Notes: generated by a model not told the origin, from the sequence alone. A DNA stretch of 64,000 nt from Halichondria panicea (GCF_963675165.1 NC_087384.1:6903682-6967681); one strand, 5' to 3'. Positions 1 through 32,411 are shown, numbered from the stretch's first letter. Program-made: numbers and translations.

Positions 1-759
1 AAAAGGCATGAGTCCATTAGCAGAACCAACAAAGAAAACTATTATTGTAGAGTGGTGCCAGATGTCTGCTGAGTGGTCAGACACTTAGAGTGAGTAGTGA
101 CCACTATAAAGGACCACTATAGTGGCCCAACTGCTACAGGCCCACCCCTCAGGCCTACCACCAACAGCTGCACACACACTACCAAGCTAAAAATCTACAG
201 AGGCTCTGCCAATTTTCTTATTATGATTGGTTTGTAATAACAGTCTTATCTGGAACTCTCCCACACACATTCACCACATACTCACATGATTGAGCAAACC
301 ACCCAACTGTGGGTATGGCACTCAGTCTCTAATTACTCAAATTACTGAACTCAATTAAAAGGTTCAAAGTGTCCCACAACAATTGGCAGCAGCTGGAATT
401 ATTATATTCATAGCCAGGGACATTAATTAGCTCATGTCCATTACAGGTTATAAAAGTTTAGACCAAAACACATTTACCCAAACCATGGGAGCTGTGATAG
501 CTTATTGTGATGGCTTATTGTGATGGCTATTAAGTGTTCAATGTACTGTTCACCCGATTTTTTAGCAGCTCAGTCATGTACATATTAACAATGGCATTCT
601 CTACACACAACACAATTATAGCTACCCCCTGGCCTACAAAAGCTACCCCCTGGCCTACGAAAGCTACCCCCTGGCCTACGAAAGCTACCCCCTGGCCTAC
701 AAAAGCTACCCCCCATGGCCTACACAAGCAGCTATTATATCGGAATGCAATACACTTTA
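1..759. other. AKAP10 intron/edge, no exon identified; 22-bp minisatellite within
   Basis: No conserved exon was recognised on either strand here; it probably belongs to an AKAP10 intron. About 612-723 holds five copies of a 22-bp unit (AGCTACCCCCTGGCCTAC plus a variable tail). Confidence 0.4.
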
Positions 760-4243
<3,484 letters not shown>

Positions 4244-4648
4244 ACTGACGGAAACTATATATAATTTATATATAGTGACAGATTTATCGGCTAGAATGAA
4301 TGAAGTATGCCATCATTCTCATTGACTGTACATACTATGAGACATACCTAAGTAATGGCTGTTCCCACAAGGTGTCTTGATGTCCCCCTAGTCCCTAGTC
4401 CCTGTACAGTGGTGTCTGTGATCAACCTAGCTAGCTATAGCTTGATACATGCAGTACTATCAATATTTAATGATGGGCTTCTACCAGATGTAACCAGCCA
4501 CGCCCCCGAATACAAATGCAGACATGCGGCTTCTTTAACCTTTGACCCTGCTAACAACTTTACTTTGAAATTAGTTATTAGGTAAAGAGCGTTAACACAA
4601 CACATGTATTAAAGCACACACACAGTTAATGCTAGGTAAGGGAAGGTC
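4244..4648 (-). promoter_or_regulatory. spacer between POLR3A 3' end and AKAP10 start
   Basis: On the minus strand a TATA-like block (CTATATATAAATTATATATA, about 4276-4257) lies just ahead of the AKAP10 ATG. Nothing else was recognised. The promoter role is inferred from position only. Confidence 0.35.
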
Positions 4649-15571
<10,923 letters not shown>

Positions 15572-15714
15572 TCCCAGCACCTCTAACCATCAGTAGGACA
15601 CAGGAGAAAGCTTTCAAGATGGGCTTCTTTGGTGTGCATTAATTAGAAGTCTCCCACATGGTTGGTGCGCATTAAATAGAGTTAGGTTAAGAAGTTTCTT
15701 TTGTGTTGTGAGAC
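15572..15714. promoter_or_regulatory. shared divergent promoter, POLR3A / INO80E
   Basis: 143 bp separate the two start codons, so both transcripts must start here or within the genes. No TATA box stands out. The words TGGTGTGCATTAATTAG and TGGTTGGTGCGCATTAAATAG form an imperfect direct repeat (about 15630-15680). Confidence 0.6.
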
Positions 15715-17502
15715 ATGTCGTGCGAGGCAGACAATAAAATGGAGGTGGATGAAGAGGCTGTGGCTACCACTGCTCGTCAGGTCTCCTCAGAGTCCTACAA
15801 GGAACAGTACAGGCAACTCAAATCAAAGCTAAAATATCTCGTTTATGTACGTAAGCGATGTATGATTATTTTCACAACAGCATGCCATGTCTATAATTAT
15901 TAATGTATCAAGACAACCGTACATGTGTATGTTGTGTCTCCACACGACCATAGGAACATGAATGCTTTGAGGTCGAAGTTCAACGAGGCCAAGCAAAATT
16001 GCTGGAGCTCTCTCATGACAAAAGGTTTGTTAATATATAACTTGTGTTGCAATTGTCCAATTATTGGCACATTTCTCATAGCTACTGTTGAAGGGCATGC
16101 TTAAATGAACAACTGATTTTGTATTTGAATTGGCCCAAAGCGCATTATTTGATCGAATTTCTAACAGTCCCAGATTTTTAATCTAAACATGTCATGTAAT
16201 AGACCTTTCTCTGAGCTACAGAATGCATATTTTAGTTTTGAAATTGGTCCATACGAACTATAGTCATGTCTACTGTAGTTGCCGAAATGCTAATCCCAAC
16301 ACATGTACACATGTATAGTGTGACACTTTGCTCCTCTGTGGTGCAGTTACTTGTTGGACCAGCTCATGCGTTACGAGCCAGTGCTGATATCTGATGATGA
16401 TGACAGGGACGACTTCACAGATCTCTCTGCCAGCGAGGATGAAACGCTGTACTCTGACCTCTGGCAACAGGTGGGTGGTGGGATGGTACAGTACTCGATT
16501 AGCAGTCATGATATCAAATAATTATGTTACTGCAACTCTTATCCATTTAGTTACTGATTGTAGACGATTATTCAAGGTTTATTGTTATTCTCTCCTTGTT
16601 TGCAGCCTTCCCCCCTCATCCCTCTGAAGTCCTCTGGCACCCCCACACCCTCCACTCGTCCCTCTGAGCCATCACGACAGTCCATCTCTAAAGCAGCATC
16701 CATTAGTAGCAAACCAACTAAGAGACAGACGAAGAAAGTGAACCAAGGAGCAGCCGTGAAGATTGCTAAAACTGTTATCAGAGCACGATCAGTTACGAGT
16801 GTTACCAAGGCAACCACACGACCCAACAGAGTCAAATCTCCGGTAGTGTCGCTCGTTGTATCACTGCCACGCCCACCCACTGGGCTACAAGTCACGTCAG
16901 AGGGTGTGGTTACGACACATCATGCCCAACAAGAAGACCACGAGTCAGCAGAACCCATCATCACTAACCACACATCTCCCCCACCCCTCACAAAGGTCAC
17001 ACTCCCCACATCCACACAGGGGGTGCTCCCGTCCAGCTCCTCCTCCAGTGGCACCTCCTCCAGCGGGGACAGCGACTCAGACGATGAGTCAACCACTTCT
17101 TCTAGTGAAACACGAAATGACGCATCAATAGATCGCTCTCCTGTTCAAATGGTGGCAGAGGCTAAGACTTCGTTATCTCTGTTACGGCCTAAGGCTATCA
17201 CTTCACCTGTCAAAACGGCACCGCCGCATAATATTGAAATGGGCGTTGGCAATCCGCCTACGATGCTATCTCCCCTCATGTCTCCGACAGGACTGGTTCA
17301 ATGGACCCCCTCAGACACTACCCCCCACGTAGGGTTCACTCTATTAGGTCCCCCCCTGCTGAGCTCCCCTCCGTCCTCTCTCCCGTTCTCATCGTTAGGG
17401 AAGCCACACAAGAGTGCATTCCAACTGGTCAGCCCTCGGAGGGACTCTAACCACACCCACCCCGCCATTGATGGACGTAACTCTAACGATGAACCTATAT
17501 AG
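15715..17502 (+). CDS. INO80E: INO80 complex subunit E homologue
   Basis: Small accessory subunit of the INO80 chromatin-remodelling complex in the nucleus. Exons 15715-15846, 15954-16024, 16347-16470 and 16606-17502, all with GT-AG junctions that keep frame. The conserved N-terminal coiled-coil block reads YKEQYRQLKSKLKYLVY, then EHECFEVEVQRGQAKLLELS, then HDKSYLLDQLMRYE, aligning without gaps to the human INO80E start. An acidic DDDDRDD stretch follows. The last exon encodes about 300 residues of Ser/Pro/Thr-rich, probably disordered sequence, with a basic patch (KPTKRQTKKVN) and a serine run near 17035-17105. The protein is longer than the human one (about 244 residues) because of this tail. 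It shares a 143-bp promoter with POLR3A. Confidence 0.88.
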
Positions 17503-17591
17503 ATTATTGTAGAATTATTTTAATATAATTATTTTGTTCATTTATTGTTGTTTTATTGATGTGCTTATAAAAAACATTCGAGGCTTTCATA

Positions 17592-17797
17592 TACCGTATA
17601 GCGCGAAATTTTCGAGGCACTTATATTTCGTGGATTAGCCTCTAAAAGCTATTTCGTTGCGGAATGACTGCACGCCTTTAAATCTATGCATGTTATAGCA
17701 GGCAATTCAATTTTCGTGGACTTAATTTTCGTGTAGGATTCTAACCCACGAAATCCGCGAAAATTAAGCCCCTCGAAAATTTCGCGCTATACGGTAA
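17592..17797. mobile_element. MITE family 1, well-preserved copy
   Basis: Ends TACCGTATAGCGCGAAATTT and AAATTTCGCGCTATACGGTA are exact inverted complements over 20 bases. The sub-terminal TTCGAGG/CCTCGAA also pair. It looks younger than the copy at 6088-6298, whose ends are mismatched. Confidence 0.85.
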
Positions 17798-17930
17798 TTA
17801 TAGCGGCCTATAATAGAAGCACTAATTATAACGGCCTATAATAGATCTAGAGGCACTAATTATAGCGGCCTATAATAGAGGCACTAATTATAGCGGCCTA
17901 TAATAGAGGCACTAATTATAGTATTATTAC
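17798..17930. repeat. 29-bp tandem repeat (TATAGCGGCCTATAATAGAG unit)
   Basis: About four to five units of AATTATAGCGGCCTATAATA plus AGGCACT directly next to the MITE right end. Confidence 0.85.
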
Positions 17931-18297
17931 GGGAAATTAGTTTACTTCCTGCATGTTGAGATTATGCTATAATTATTATAACTATTATGTACCAGTATAT
18001 AATTATTTTAATTTTATACTATATATACATTTTCACACCCTATTCCAGTTACGAGACATAAAACTTCATATTATAGAATCATGCTTCATGCTGACGAGGC
18101 GGTTTCAGTGGTTTGTTTGTAATCATGTACACAGTTTAAAATTCAATTGTAAAATAATGATGATCAATAAACTGATGAGGCTGATGAAATGCAGTGGTTG
18201 CCACGGTAATGATGATGACGGAACTACATAAATGATGTAAAAATAGGAACACAATCAACACAACGCAACACAACGCAACATAAAGTTTGTCGGTAGT

Positions 18298-21200
18298 TCA
18301 GTAGCTGCTCAGTGACGAGAGCAGTTCCACTCTACGCTGGGATGTACTCACATCTGCAGAGGGGGAGGGGCAGTTAATACACTATTATTATACACAAAAT
18401 ACCCAACGTTAAATGAAGCATCTTTGAACAGCCATAACTTAGTTCCGTTGGTCCAATAACGTTAATTTGATGATTTTTTGAAAGCTTACAATGAGCTCGT
18501 TAAAATGGTGTCTTAAAATTAAACATCTATTTTGGGCCTGTTTTCGACAAAATACCATGGGCTATATAGCCCATAGTCCGAAAATGAGAAATTATGGCCC
18601 GTTCCAAATTTGAGAATTGAACATACCATCTGAACAGGCTACTTCTAAGCTTTCAGAAAATCAGAAAATCGTTGAATTTGGATCACCAGAACTTTAGTTA
18701 CAGAGCCAACTCTAGTACTCTCAAATAGGGGGTGGCATACCATGTACATGTACATCCATGCAGCCACTCACATTTGTGCAACAGAGCCTTGTCCCTCGGA
18801 CTGGAGGCACTGATCAGGAGGTGTTGAAAGATGAGTTTTGCTCTGCGATAACGTTTGATACATTCGTTAGCCTCCCCCGACTTCTCATCCAGGACGGCTG
18901 CCTTACACATGTCCAGTGCTTCTAGGTAGAGCAGCTTCTCAGCCGATACCTGTACATAGGGATTACAAGTCATGTGATAGTTAGGTGGATCACATGACCT
19001 CACCTGACTGAGTGATTTGTTGTTGCCACACTCTGAGAGTTGGTCACGTACCAGCTGTGCCTTCTCCAGACACACCCCCACAAGCTGATGAGCCTCACTC
19101 TCAACTACACAGTCATAACATACAGTCATTGAAATAACAACCAAGTCAAGAGGGGATACTATCTATTTTTGGTAATCTATGGCTATGCCCTCGGGCTCTG
19201 GGACACTATAATAGTGGAAGGAAGGGATATATATAATAATTATAGATATCTCGTGCCCATGACTAACTAATACATACAACTGTACATGTAGGTTGGGATT
19301 TGCAACTGTCATGCTAACACTCACTCTGTCTGTGTCTTGGTGAAGGTTCCTTGTTCCCAGTGGCCATGTTGAGCTCATACACCACCAGACTAGCTTCCAG
19401 CACTGACACTGCCTTGGCATACAGGACCAACTGCTCAGAGCAACGCTGCGAGCGACTGCCCACTCCAGAACCACTCTATGGAATGGGAATGGGACATTTA
19501 CACAAGCTCGTATATATTAATATTAACATAGGAAAGCTTGTTAAAAGTACATGCAGTACACATGTACATTGTGGTCCACTCACTAAGTTAGTCGAGGTGG
19601 ATAGAAGCATAATGGGTCCTTGCCTAGCCTGCGCCATGGCAACCAGCTCTCGTCCAATCACAAGACTATCGCTAAGTCCAGTCAAACACGAACATGGCAC
19701 ATCATCACGAAAACTACTACTCGTCTTGTCTGACCTCCCCTCCGCTGTCGTCGGGGGAAATAAAAACGGGAGCTGAAAGGAAGCAATCTCTGGAGACTCA
19801 GAGCCACCAAAGGTCACCTCTTCAGATCCTCTCTCTTTGCCGAGGCTGTTAGACCTGTTCCGTATAGAAGCCAAATCTTGAAACAGTTGTGAGTTGCGTT
19901 GCGTGAATGAAGATGACCGATTCCTACTGCCCTCCAGCGTGAGCGCATCACTCTTAGTAGTGTTCTGGGCTACTTCAATGGACGTCATGCCTTCTAGGTC
20001 TTCTGTAGAGCGACTAAACGACATGTTTAGTCCTAGAGAGTAATCATCAGTGGGGGAATTCCCATCCTCCTCGTCCGATACTAGTACACAACTGGCTGTG
20101 ATCTCGTACGTATTATTCCTCTCCTTGTTTCCTTGTTTGCTTCCTCCCTTCGCTCCGCGGCTAATTTCGCCCTCCACTAGTGAACTGAGTCGTCCTGCAC
20201 TTCCGTGTGTAGGTAGGGAATATCGTATCCCTGCTGCTCGAATCTGATTGGACGTTAGGGATGAGGGGGGAGTGGAGAGCGGTGATGGTGAGTTTGTGAG
20301 GCTGTGACGGTGTGATGAAAGTGTGAGGGGCGGTTGCGAAATCAGCTGTCCAAACGGTAACTTCCCACAGCCAGAATTAGATCGTGATAGTGAGCCTCCG
20401 TGAGTACGTGAGTGGTAGCCAGAGCTGGTGTCAATGTTAGTGGGTGTGGTCGAACGGGGTGTGTCCTGTGAGGGACGTGTCTGGTAGAAGGGCATTGTGA
20501 GGCTGTTGTAACGTGTGAGCGAGCCGAGTGACGACGGTGTGTGGGTGGAGGAGTGTGTGGTGTGGGCGGATGAAGGTGTGTGAGTGCCAGGGCTTGTGGA
20601 GTTGGAGCGAGTGTAGCGTCGGGACCCTATACAAGAGAGGGGGGGTTAGTTCAATTAAGCCAGGGGACAAATCTTAAATTAATGATGTAGGGATTATGTG
20701 CTTATCATGATAGTTGTTTGCAGGTGCTTTTCTGTGTTATTGCTACTAGTTACTTCTTAGCTTCCTACAGAACAACTAGATAAAGCTAGGTATTATAAAG
20801 AGATTGATGCATACGGCTGTTATTGTAACTCACCAGAGTTGAGAGGAAGGTCCACCAGGATAAAGCCCTGGGGAGAGGGAAGGATGTGTAAGGGGGTCAT
20901 GTACATTTGTGTGTGTGTGTTCCAGCTTGCTATTTGGTAGCTATAAGTTACAAAAGAGGTGCAGTAACCAACGTCAGTGAGGTAGTCACCTGATCAGTGA
21001 TGTCAGAGTTGGGGCTGAGATAAGACAATGAACCGTCTGCACAGGGAATGATCAATATGTTAGAACGTGCACTAAAGCAACACTTGAACAATACATGTGT
21101 ACCTAAGCCATAGTAACGCTAGCTATTATTATCACGATGTATTGTGATCGAGAGTGTACATGTATACACGGTGACTTCTATAATTATATACTCACGAGAC

Positions 21201-23639
21201 CCTATCTGATGACTGAGAGGTGGACCAGAGGCAGAGGAGGGGGACAGACTGTACATGTCCACTGACGAACCACGATGCTGCATACATATCACATGACATG
21301 GTGGCCGCTATATGTACTAGTCATGTGACTCACTGGTGATGCAAGCTGCTGCTGTGATTGATGTCTGTGACGCTGTATGGGCACAGGTGATGACTTGACA
21401 TGCTGACTCAGCAAGGGGGTGGGGTCTGGGGACACATCGTTCAGGAATGGATGTGTAAAGAAACCATCTAATTAAGGGAAACAAGCACACAATAATTATA
21501 TAAAAATTATAAAATCATAATAATTATACACCCCTGATATTAATAATTCCTGAAGGTCAACTATATGACCTTTGCGCTCGTACCAAAAGGGAGGCGTGTC
21601 CCCGGGTCCTTGCAGAGGAGAGAGGTCAATAGTTGAGAGAGAGGATGGGAGGTTCCAGTGGGAATCTTGGGAATCAGTTTCTCCCGTTGGTACTTCTTGC
21701 GTAGAGCATGAGGGTCCTCCGCCTGTACAGGGGTGTCACTATATAATCCGTGTTGCTATGCAACCAAGCACTCACAAAGAAAGGGGCTTTCCCAGAGAGA
21801 CATTGGAATAGAATGGTACCCACGCTCCATAGGTCGGCCTTGTTGTCATAGCGACGACCCAGGAGAATCTCAGGAGCCTAGAGCATCAAATATGTACATA
21901 CACGTACACATGTCATGTGATACGCCCACTCACCATGTAGAGGGGGGAGCCACACAGCGTAGCAGCCATGTCAGTCCCGGCAAGGTGGCGGGCAAATCCA
22001 AAGTCAGCTGTGCAAGTTATGTTATATATAATTATAGCAACAATCTCAAAAATTTAATCTTCTACTAATTATACCTACATGTATAATCATACATGTACGT
22101 ACCTAGTTTGATGGTGACGTCTCTAAACGACATTTCCTTCTTTGTTCCTCCACTGGGATAGGAGAGGAGGAGGTTTTGCGGCTTAATATCACGATGAATG
22201 ATCTGATGAGACACGAGCACCTCCAGAGCTCCAGCTGTAATATCGAAAAAGTGATTTGTCAGTTCCTGCCACAACTATACTCACCTATGTGCCGGGTGAG
22301 GATACGAATAGAATCTTCTGAGAGCGTTCTCTTATCTGTTGAATGATCAGTGGATTAATTGTACAATGCTATTATTGTGACCCACCTTTGAGGTAGCCGC
22401 CCAAGTCCCCTCCATTACAGTACTCCATCACCAGGTATACATCAGAGCGACCGTCCCGATAATCATACAACTGTACTATGTTGGGGTGACGTAGGTCCTG
22501 TGTGTGTGTGTGTGTGTGTGTGGGTGTGTGTGGGGTGTGTGGGTGTGTGTGGGGGGTAGGCCCTTCATGTGTGTAAGTGGGTGTACAGTAGCCCATAGTT
22601 ACACTAAGAACATTCATACTGTACAATGACAGCTGCATTTTATTTTGCTAGGAGGATGATTTAAACACTTGGCAATGAATATTCAGACACCTGATACCAC
22701 CGCTATTGCCAATGACTCTGACATTCCAGACACTCTAAGTAAACAACATTAGCCATTGCACCATCTCAGCAGCTGATCACCCAAGCACTCACAGCACATT
22801 GTTTGCAATCCTTTGAGTGTGTTAATTTGGCAGTGAATGTACACACACACACACACACACACACACTGGGTGTGTTAATGCACACACTCTGGGTGTGTTA
22901 ATGGCTAGTACTAGGTGTCCTAACACTGAGGTCAATTACTATAAAGGCAAGTGTTCAAAGGATACTATAACAGTGGAATTAGTGGGTGCGCTGATACAGG
23001 GACTTCTTTCTGAAGTAGGAAGCATTGAGATACCTTTAGAATATCAATTTCCCTCTGTTTGATGTCTGATAGTCTCCCTGGAACATTCTGTAACTTGATT
23101 TGCTTCACTGCCACAGGTAGTCCATCCTGTATGGTGTCATGGTGTCATGTGAGAATGAAATCAAAGGCTGTGTACAACATGTTTAACCACATGTTTACTG
23201 ATAAAAACTGGTCAGCTGTAGTCCCATGGGTCATTAGCAACACAACCAACCCTAACCCTAATGAACCAGCTTAGTCTGTGGGCTAACTCACTACAGTGAG
23301 GGAAGACAAACACACCACACAGGGATAGACTAGACTAGACATCTCCAGCCTGCTGAAATTATGGCTGAAGAGCAACAAAAGCTTTATTCACCAGCAAAGG
23401 CTCATAGCAGTCGTTATGGATATTGTTATGGAATGTATAATGGAAGGCACTACTGTCAAAACAAGTGCTCCATCTAAAAATGGGTTTCTATTCTTGGAAT
23501 CTAGTAACAAAAGAAGTCTTTCCTTGCACCCCAGGAAGACATCGCAAAGCTAGCCTTTGTGATGATCTGAGTTCCCCTAAATGATGCAAACATGTGATAC
23601 ACCAACAAACTCTAGTCTGTCTTCCCCACGTCCCCTCCA

Positions 23640-23676
<37 letters not shown>

Positions 23677-23679
23677 CCA

Positions 23680-23724
<45 letters not shown>

Positions 23725-23987
23725 CCACTACCTTACACGCTCCACTACAGACACACACGCACACACTCCGCTAGCCCTTGTAGTTGGACACACTTCATTG
23801 TAATAACTAATTACTATCAGCTGTTGTCAGCCATACTTGCACAGCAATAATCCCCCTCCCTCCCCTGTATCCTATATCATAAGGAACCACTACCACACAC
23901 CTTAATCCTCTGTCCTCGGAACACAAGAGCAAATGCCCCATGTCCCAGCAGCTTAGAGCCAAACTCAAACTCTCCTATCCTCTGCAT
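18298..23987 (-). CDS. ULK1/2: ULK1/ULK2 (Atg1) family serine/threonine kinase
   Basis: Autophagy-initiating kinase. The start ATG is at 23987 ([20 protein letters not shown], with the glycine-rich loop in the first exon). The next exon (about 23130-23033) carries the VAVKQIKLQ lysine. Then come the [10 protein letters not shown] and [15 protein letters not shown] exon (about 22499-22387), [10 protein letters not shown] (catalytic loop, about 22190), [11 protein letters not shown] (DFG, about 21990) and the APEI segment (about 21870). A long Ser-rich linker occupies 20620-19480. The C-terminal EAT/MIT-like region follows: [18 protein letters not shown] (about 19430) and [16 protein letters not shown] (about 18950), ending [10 protein letters not shown] before TGA at 18298-18300. 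Kinase residues and C-terminal helices both match ULK1/2 rather than ULK3 or ULK4. One orthologue of the vertebrate ULK1/ULK2 pair is expected, so no single number is assigned. A (CA)n tract directly abuts the acceptor at about 22499. Confidence 0.92.
18415..18715. repeat. dyad repeat, subfamily B, near-complete
   Basis: Left arm AACAGCCATAACTTAGTTCC, core ACCATGGGCTATATAGCCCAT and right arm TTCTAAGCTTTCAGAAAATC. It lies in the last ULK intron. Confidence 0.85.
22500..22556. repeat. (TG)n microsatellite at a ULK acceptor
   Basis: On the ULK strand, CACACACACACACACAG directly precedes the exon GACCTACGTCACCCC. Confidence 0.9.
23640..23722. repeat. (CA)n microsatellite
   Basis: Two CA tracts split by CCCTCCACTA, in the first ULK intron. 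Confidence 0.95.
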
Positions 23988-24664
23988 AGCCAGTCGTCTC
24001 CTGCAGTGGACAGGCACGTGGTGTGTGCATGAGCAACCTTAGCCAAGCTGCCAAGGCTTTCTGTCTAATACGATAACTTCTATCCTCATAGCTAGCTAGC
24101 TAGAGTACAGTAGTGAGGTTTTAATAGTTAGGTGGTCTTACCTGGTGTATGCCTAGTAGTGAGAAATGTGTGACAATAGTGTTGTGATGCTTTTGGCAGA
24201 GATATCCGAAGTATCTGAAATTGAATCCATTGGAAACGCGTTCAGACTTGCTCCATATCCATAGTGGCTCTGTCTAAATTAAACACGTCAGCAGTGATAA
24301 CGAAGGCAAGCCGCAAGGTCTAGAGTAACGTTGTGTTCAGAGTTGTCTGTTATTCATGAGGCTGGCTGCACTATCATTGTCAACTAATTATATCTTGCGA
24401 AACCAGAATGCACCTCAATTGTTTACATTGCGAGTGTACATTTAATATTTTAATATTACTCTTGATCTACTACCACACCTACTTCATTCGTAGTCTCACA
24501 TTTTAGCCGCCCTCTCTTGTTTAGTTCTATTGACGACCTTTCCCTGCATTGAGAAAATTAATGGAGGTGTGGTCATGAATTATTTGTGGAGGCGTGGCTG
24601 ATTGCAGCCAAACATCAACAAAGCACTTGAACAAGCTTTAGTTCTTCTGTCAGTGTTTGTCGCC
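23988..24664. promoter_or_regulatory. divergent intergenic region ULK / MIOX
   Basis: 677 bp with no recognised exon; it must hold both promoters. GGAGGTGTGGTC and GGAGGCGTGGCTG lie about 60-100 bp ahead of the MIOX start. A non-coding ULK 5' exon here cannot be excluded. Confidence 0.45.
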
Positions 24665-25488
24665 ATGTCGGAGGGTAACAAGAGAAGCTCTACTGGAGGG
24701 GGGGAAGAGGCAGCTAAGAGACACCAAAAAGAGACGGTCGTGTGGAAAGTGGAGGAGCCCTCAGAGTTCAGGAAGAAAGCAGAGTTAGAGAATATTGGCA
24801 AGGATGTGGAGAACTTTAGACTATTCTATGATGTGAGCTCACACAAAATGTCCATAATTATTATTATTGTATTTTATTACTTACGGCTAACTGACAAGTT
24901 CAGTTTAGCCTTCAACTCACCCTTCATAACCATAATTGCACTTCATTATACATGTAATGTGTTGAGAAACCATAATTATTATTATTATTATTATTAAAAG
25001 CAGCACCTCACACTAGCATGGGTACGAGACTAAGGCTCTAGCAGGACACCACACTAGCCTGGGTACGAGACTAAGGCTCTAGCAGCACACCACACTAGCC
25101 TGGGTACGAGACTAGGGCCGGCTATAGCTAGTAGCTAACAGAGTGCTTGGACCTTAGTGAACAGGACTCCTTGTACAACAAACATAATTATGCTGTTTTT
25201 TTGTGTATAGGAGAGTGACCCTCGCTATCCCGTTGTCAAGAAGACCTACAGTGACATGCACACTCAGCAGACGGTGGAGTTCGTCAAAGGGAAGGTAGGT
25301 TAGAGGTCAGAGGTCAGAGTAATATTAGATAATGTTTTGAGAGTGTGTTTGTTTTCCAGCACAGCAAGTGGGACAAGCTGGACAAGTGTGAGATGAATAT
25401 AATGGATGCTCTCTTCATGTTGGACAGCATTATTGATGAGTCTGATCCTGACGTAAGCATGTGTACTGCATGTCATCATGTAGTGGTT

Positions 25489-25528
<40 letters not shown>

Positions 25529-26515
25529 GTCTCTGCCCAACTCGATGCACTGCTTCCAGACGGCTGAGAGGATACGAGAGGCTCATCCTGACAAAGAGTG
25601 GTTCCAGCTGACTGGACTCATACACGACATTGGCAAGGTATCCATAGCAGCAACTTGTGTGGCTGGATAATGGATTTGTCAGATCATCTTGCACATTCCA
25701 CACCAAGCCATTAATTATGACATTGATAGTACTTCACCATTCCTTTGTCTAACCCCCCCCCCTCCTCCTACAGGTGTTGGCGTGTTGGGGGGAGCCCCAG
25801 TTTTGTGTGGTTGGAGATACTTTTCCTGTGGGATGTGCATTTTCTGACAAGTGTGTCTTCCCTGACCTCTTCCAGGAGAACCCTGACTCCAAGAACACAG
25901 AGTACAAGTGAGTGCTCATAAGAAGTTTAGATGCTAATGGTCCCAGTGTCTAGTGTAGCTACAATGATCCAATTTGTGATTTTTAAGCTCATAATTATGT
26001 TAACTATTTTGCACATGGTAAACAAAACTCAAATTCAAAGCTTGATATAAATACACACACACACACTACACCCACACACTACACCCACCCACACACACAC
26101 CCACACACACACCCACACACATGCAGCTCAGAGTGCGGCATGTACAAGCCCAACTGTGGGTTGAAGGACGTCCTCATGTCGTACGGCCATGACGAGTACT
26201 TGTATCAGGTCCTGGTACGGAACAGGGCCCAACCATCTGACCCAGTAACGAACGAGGCCCAACCATCTGACCCAGTACAGAACGAGGCCCACCTCCCTGA
26301 TGAGGCTCTCTATTGTATCCGATACCACTCGTTCTACCCGTGGCACAGTGGCGGCGCTTATGACCATCTCTGTGACGATAAAGATCGAGGCATGCTCAAG
26401 TGGATCAGGGAGTTCAAGTAAGTAAAGACTGTGTGCACTGAAGTTATGTAAGAACTGTAAGATATGGTTACTTGTGCCTTTACACATGCAGTCTCGTGAC
26501 CTCCCCCCCCCCCCA

Positions 26516-26551
<36 letters not shown>

Positions 26552-26660
26552 CAAGTACGACCTCTACTCTAAGGCGGACACCTTGCCTAAAGTAGAGGAG
26601 CTCAAACCGTATTACCAAGCTCTCATTGACAAGTACATCCCGGGGAAACTCAAGTGGTGA
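24665..26660 (+). CDS. MIOX: myo-inositol oxygenase
   Basis: Cytosolic di-iron enzyme that cleaves myo-inositol with oxygen to D-glucuronate. Seven exons: 24665-24832, 25211-25294, 25360-25452, 25527-25637, 25774-25907, 26127-26417 and 26552-26660. Iron ligands are visible: MHCFQTAE and GLIHDIGK (HD pair), [19 protein letters not shown] and KYDLYSK. The end GKLKW matches the family C-terminus. Between the YGHDEY and RYHSFYPWH ligands there is an insertion of about 25 residues made of a 30-bp in-frame tandem repeat (AQPSDPV unit, 26227-26286) that the human enzyme lacks. It is divergent from ULK by 677 bp, and its 3' end faces VPS53. The start is chosen at 24665 because the following residues lead in frame into the conserved region. 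Confidence 0.96.
25005..25120. repeat. 52-bp tandem repeat in MIOX intron 1
   Basis: Three units of about 52 bp: CACACTAGCCTGGGTACGAG then ACTAAGGCTCTAGCAG plus CACAC. Confidence 0.85.
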
Positions 26661-26912
26661 TGCCTCAGAACTGACTCAGTATAATTATACTTTAATTATG
26701 ATTTTATGTTTTCTATGTACTTAATTGTGTACACTGTGTGTACTGTATCAGTATCTAATGTTTGCAAATGTTGCGATGTTTGGAATAATTATAAGTCACA
26801 TGGGGTGGATAATTATGACAACAATCCAAGTATTCCAACATGCATAATTATGATCATACGACGTGATATGCACAAAACTATAAATTTTATGATGACAGCA
26901 TAAATACATACA

Positions 26913-32193
<5,281 letters not shown>

Positions 32194-32411
32194 TTTAGCT
32201 GTGTTTGGTTTTAGATGCTCAGAGATCAGAGCTCAGAATGAAAAGGGGGGGAGGGGCTAAGGCGTTGCATGTCAAACCTTGATTACAAGCCGCATGAAAA
32301 ACGGGTTTGAATCGAGGCTAACTGGCCATGTAAGCCACGCCCCTTCATGAAAAGGGCGTGGTTTGAGATACTGCTGACTCGACTGTAAGAAAAGAAAATC
32401 AGAATCAAGAT
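32194..32411. promoter_or_regulatory. shared divergent promoter, VPS53 / UFD1, with inverted GC-box-like pair
   Basis: 218 bp between start codons. CCACGCCC (32335-32342) and GGGCGTGG (32354-32361) form an inverted pair separated by 11 bases. ATCGAGGCTA occurs about 20 bp before it, as in the ATPSCKMT/NDC80 promoter. The words resemble KLF/Sp binding sites. Confidence 0.55.

Larger units (their letters stand above)
17503..18297. other. convergent 3' ends of INO80E and ULK: MITE, 29-bp repeats, no gene
   Basis: After the INO80E stop come TTATT-rich 3' UTR-type sequence, a family 1 MITE, a small tandem repeat, then AT-rich sequence up to the ULK stop. No conserved frame was seen. Confidence 0.6.

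Noticed and set aside
23245-23265. Telomere-like CCCTAACCCTAA
   Set aside because: Only two units inside a ULK intron; chance or a tiny interstitial repeat.
23361-23477. Small Cys/Tyr-rich frame ([20 protein letters not shown]...) on the plus strand in a ULK intron
   Set aside because: 38 codons, no family recognised, no signal peptide and no splice or promoter evidence; length is within chance expectation.
32300-32325. Possible tRNA B box (GGGTTTGAATCGAGG)
   Set aside because: No A box, no cloverleaf and no acceptor-stem pairing could be found in the surrounding 80 bases.
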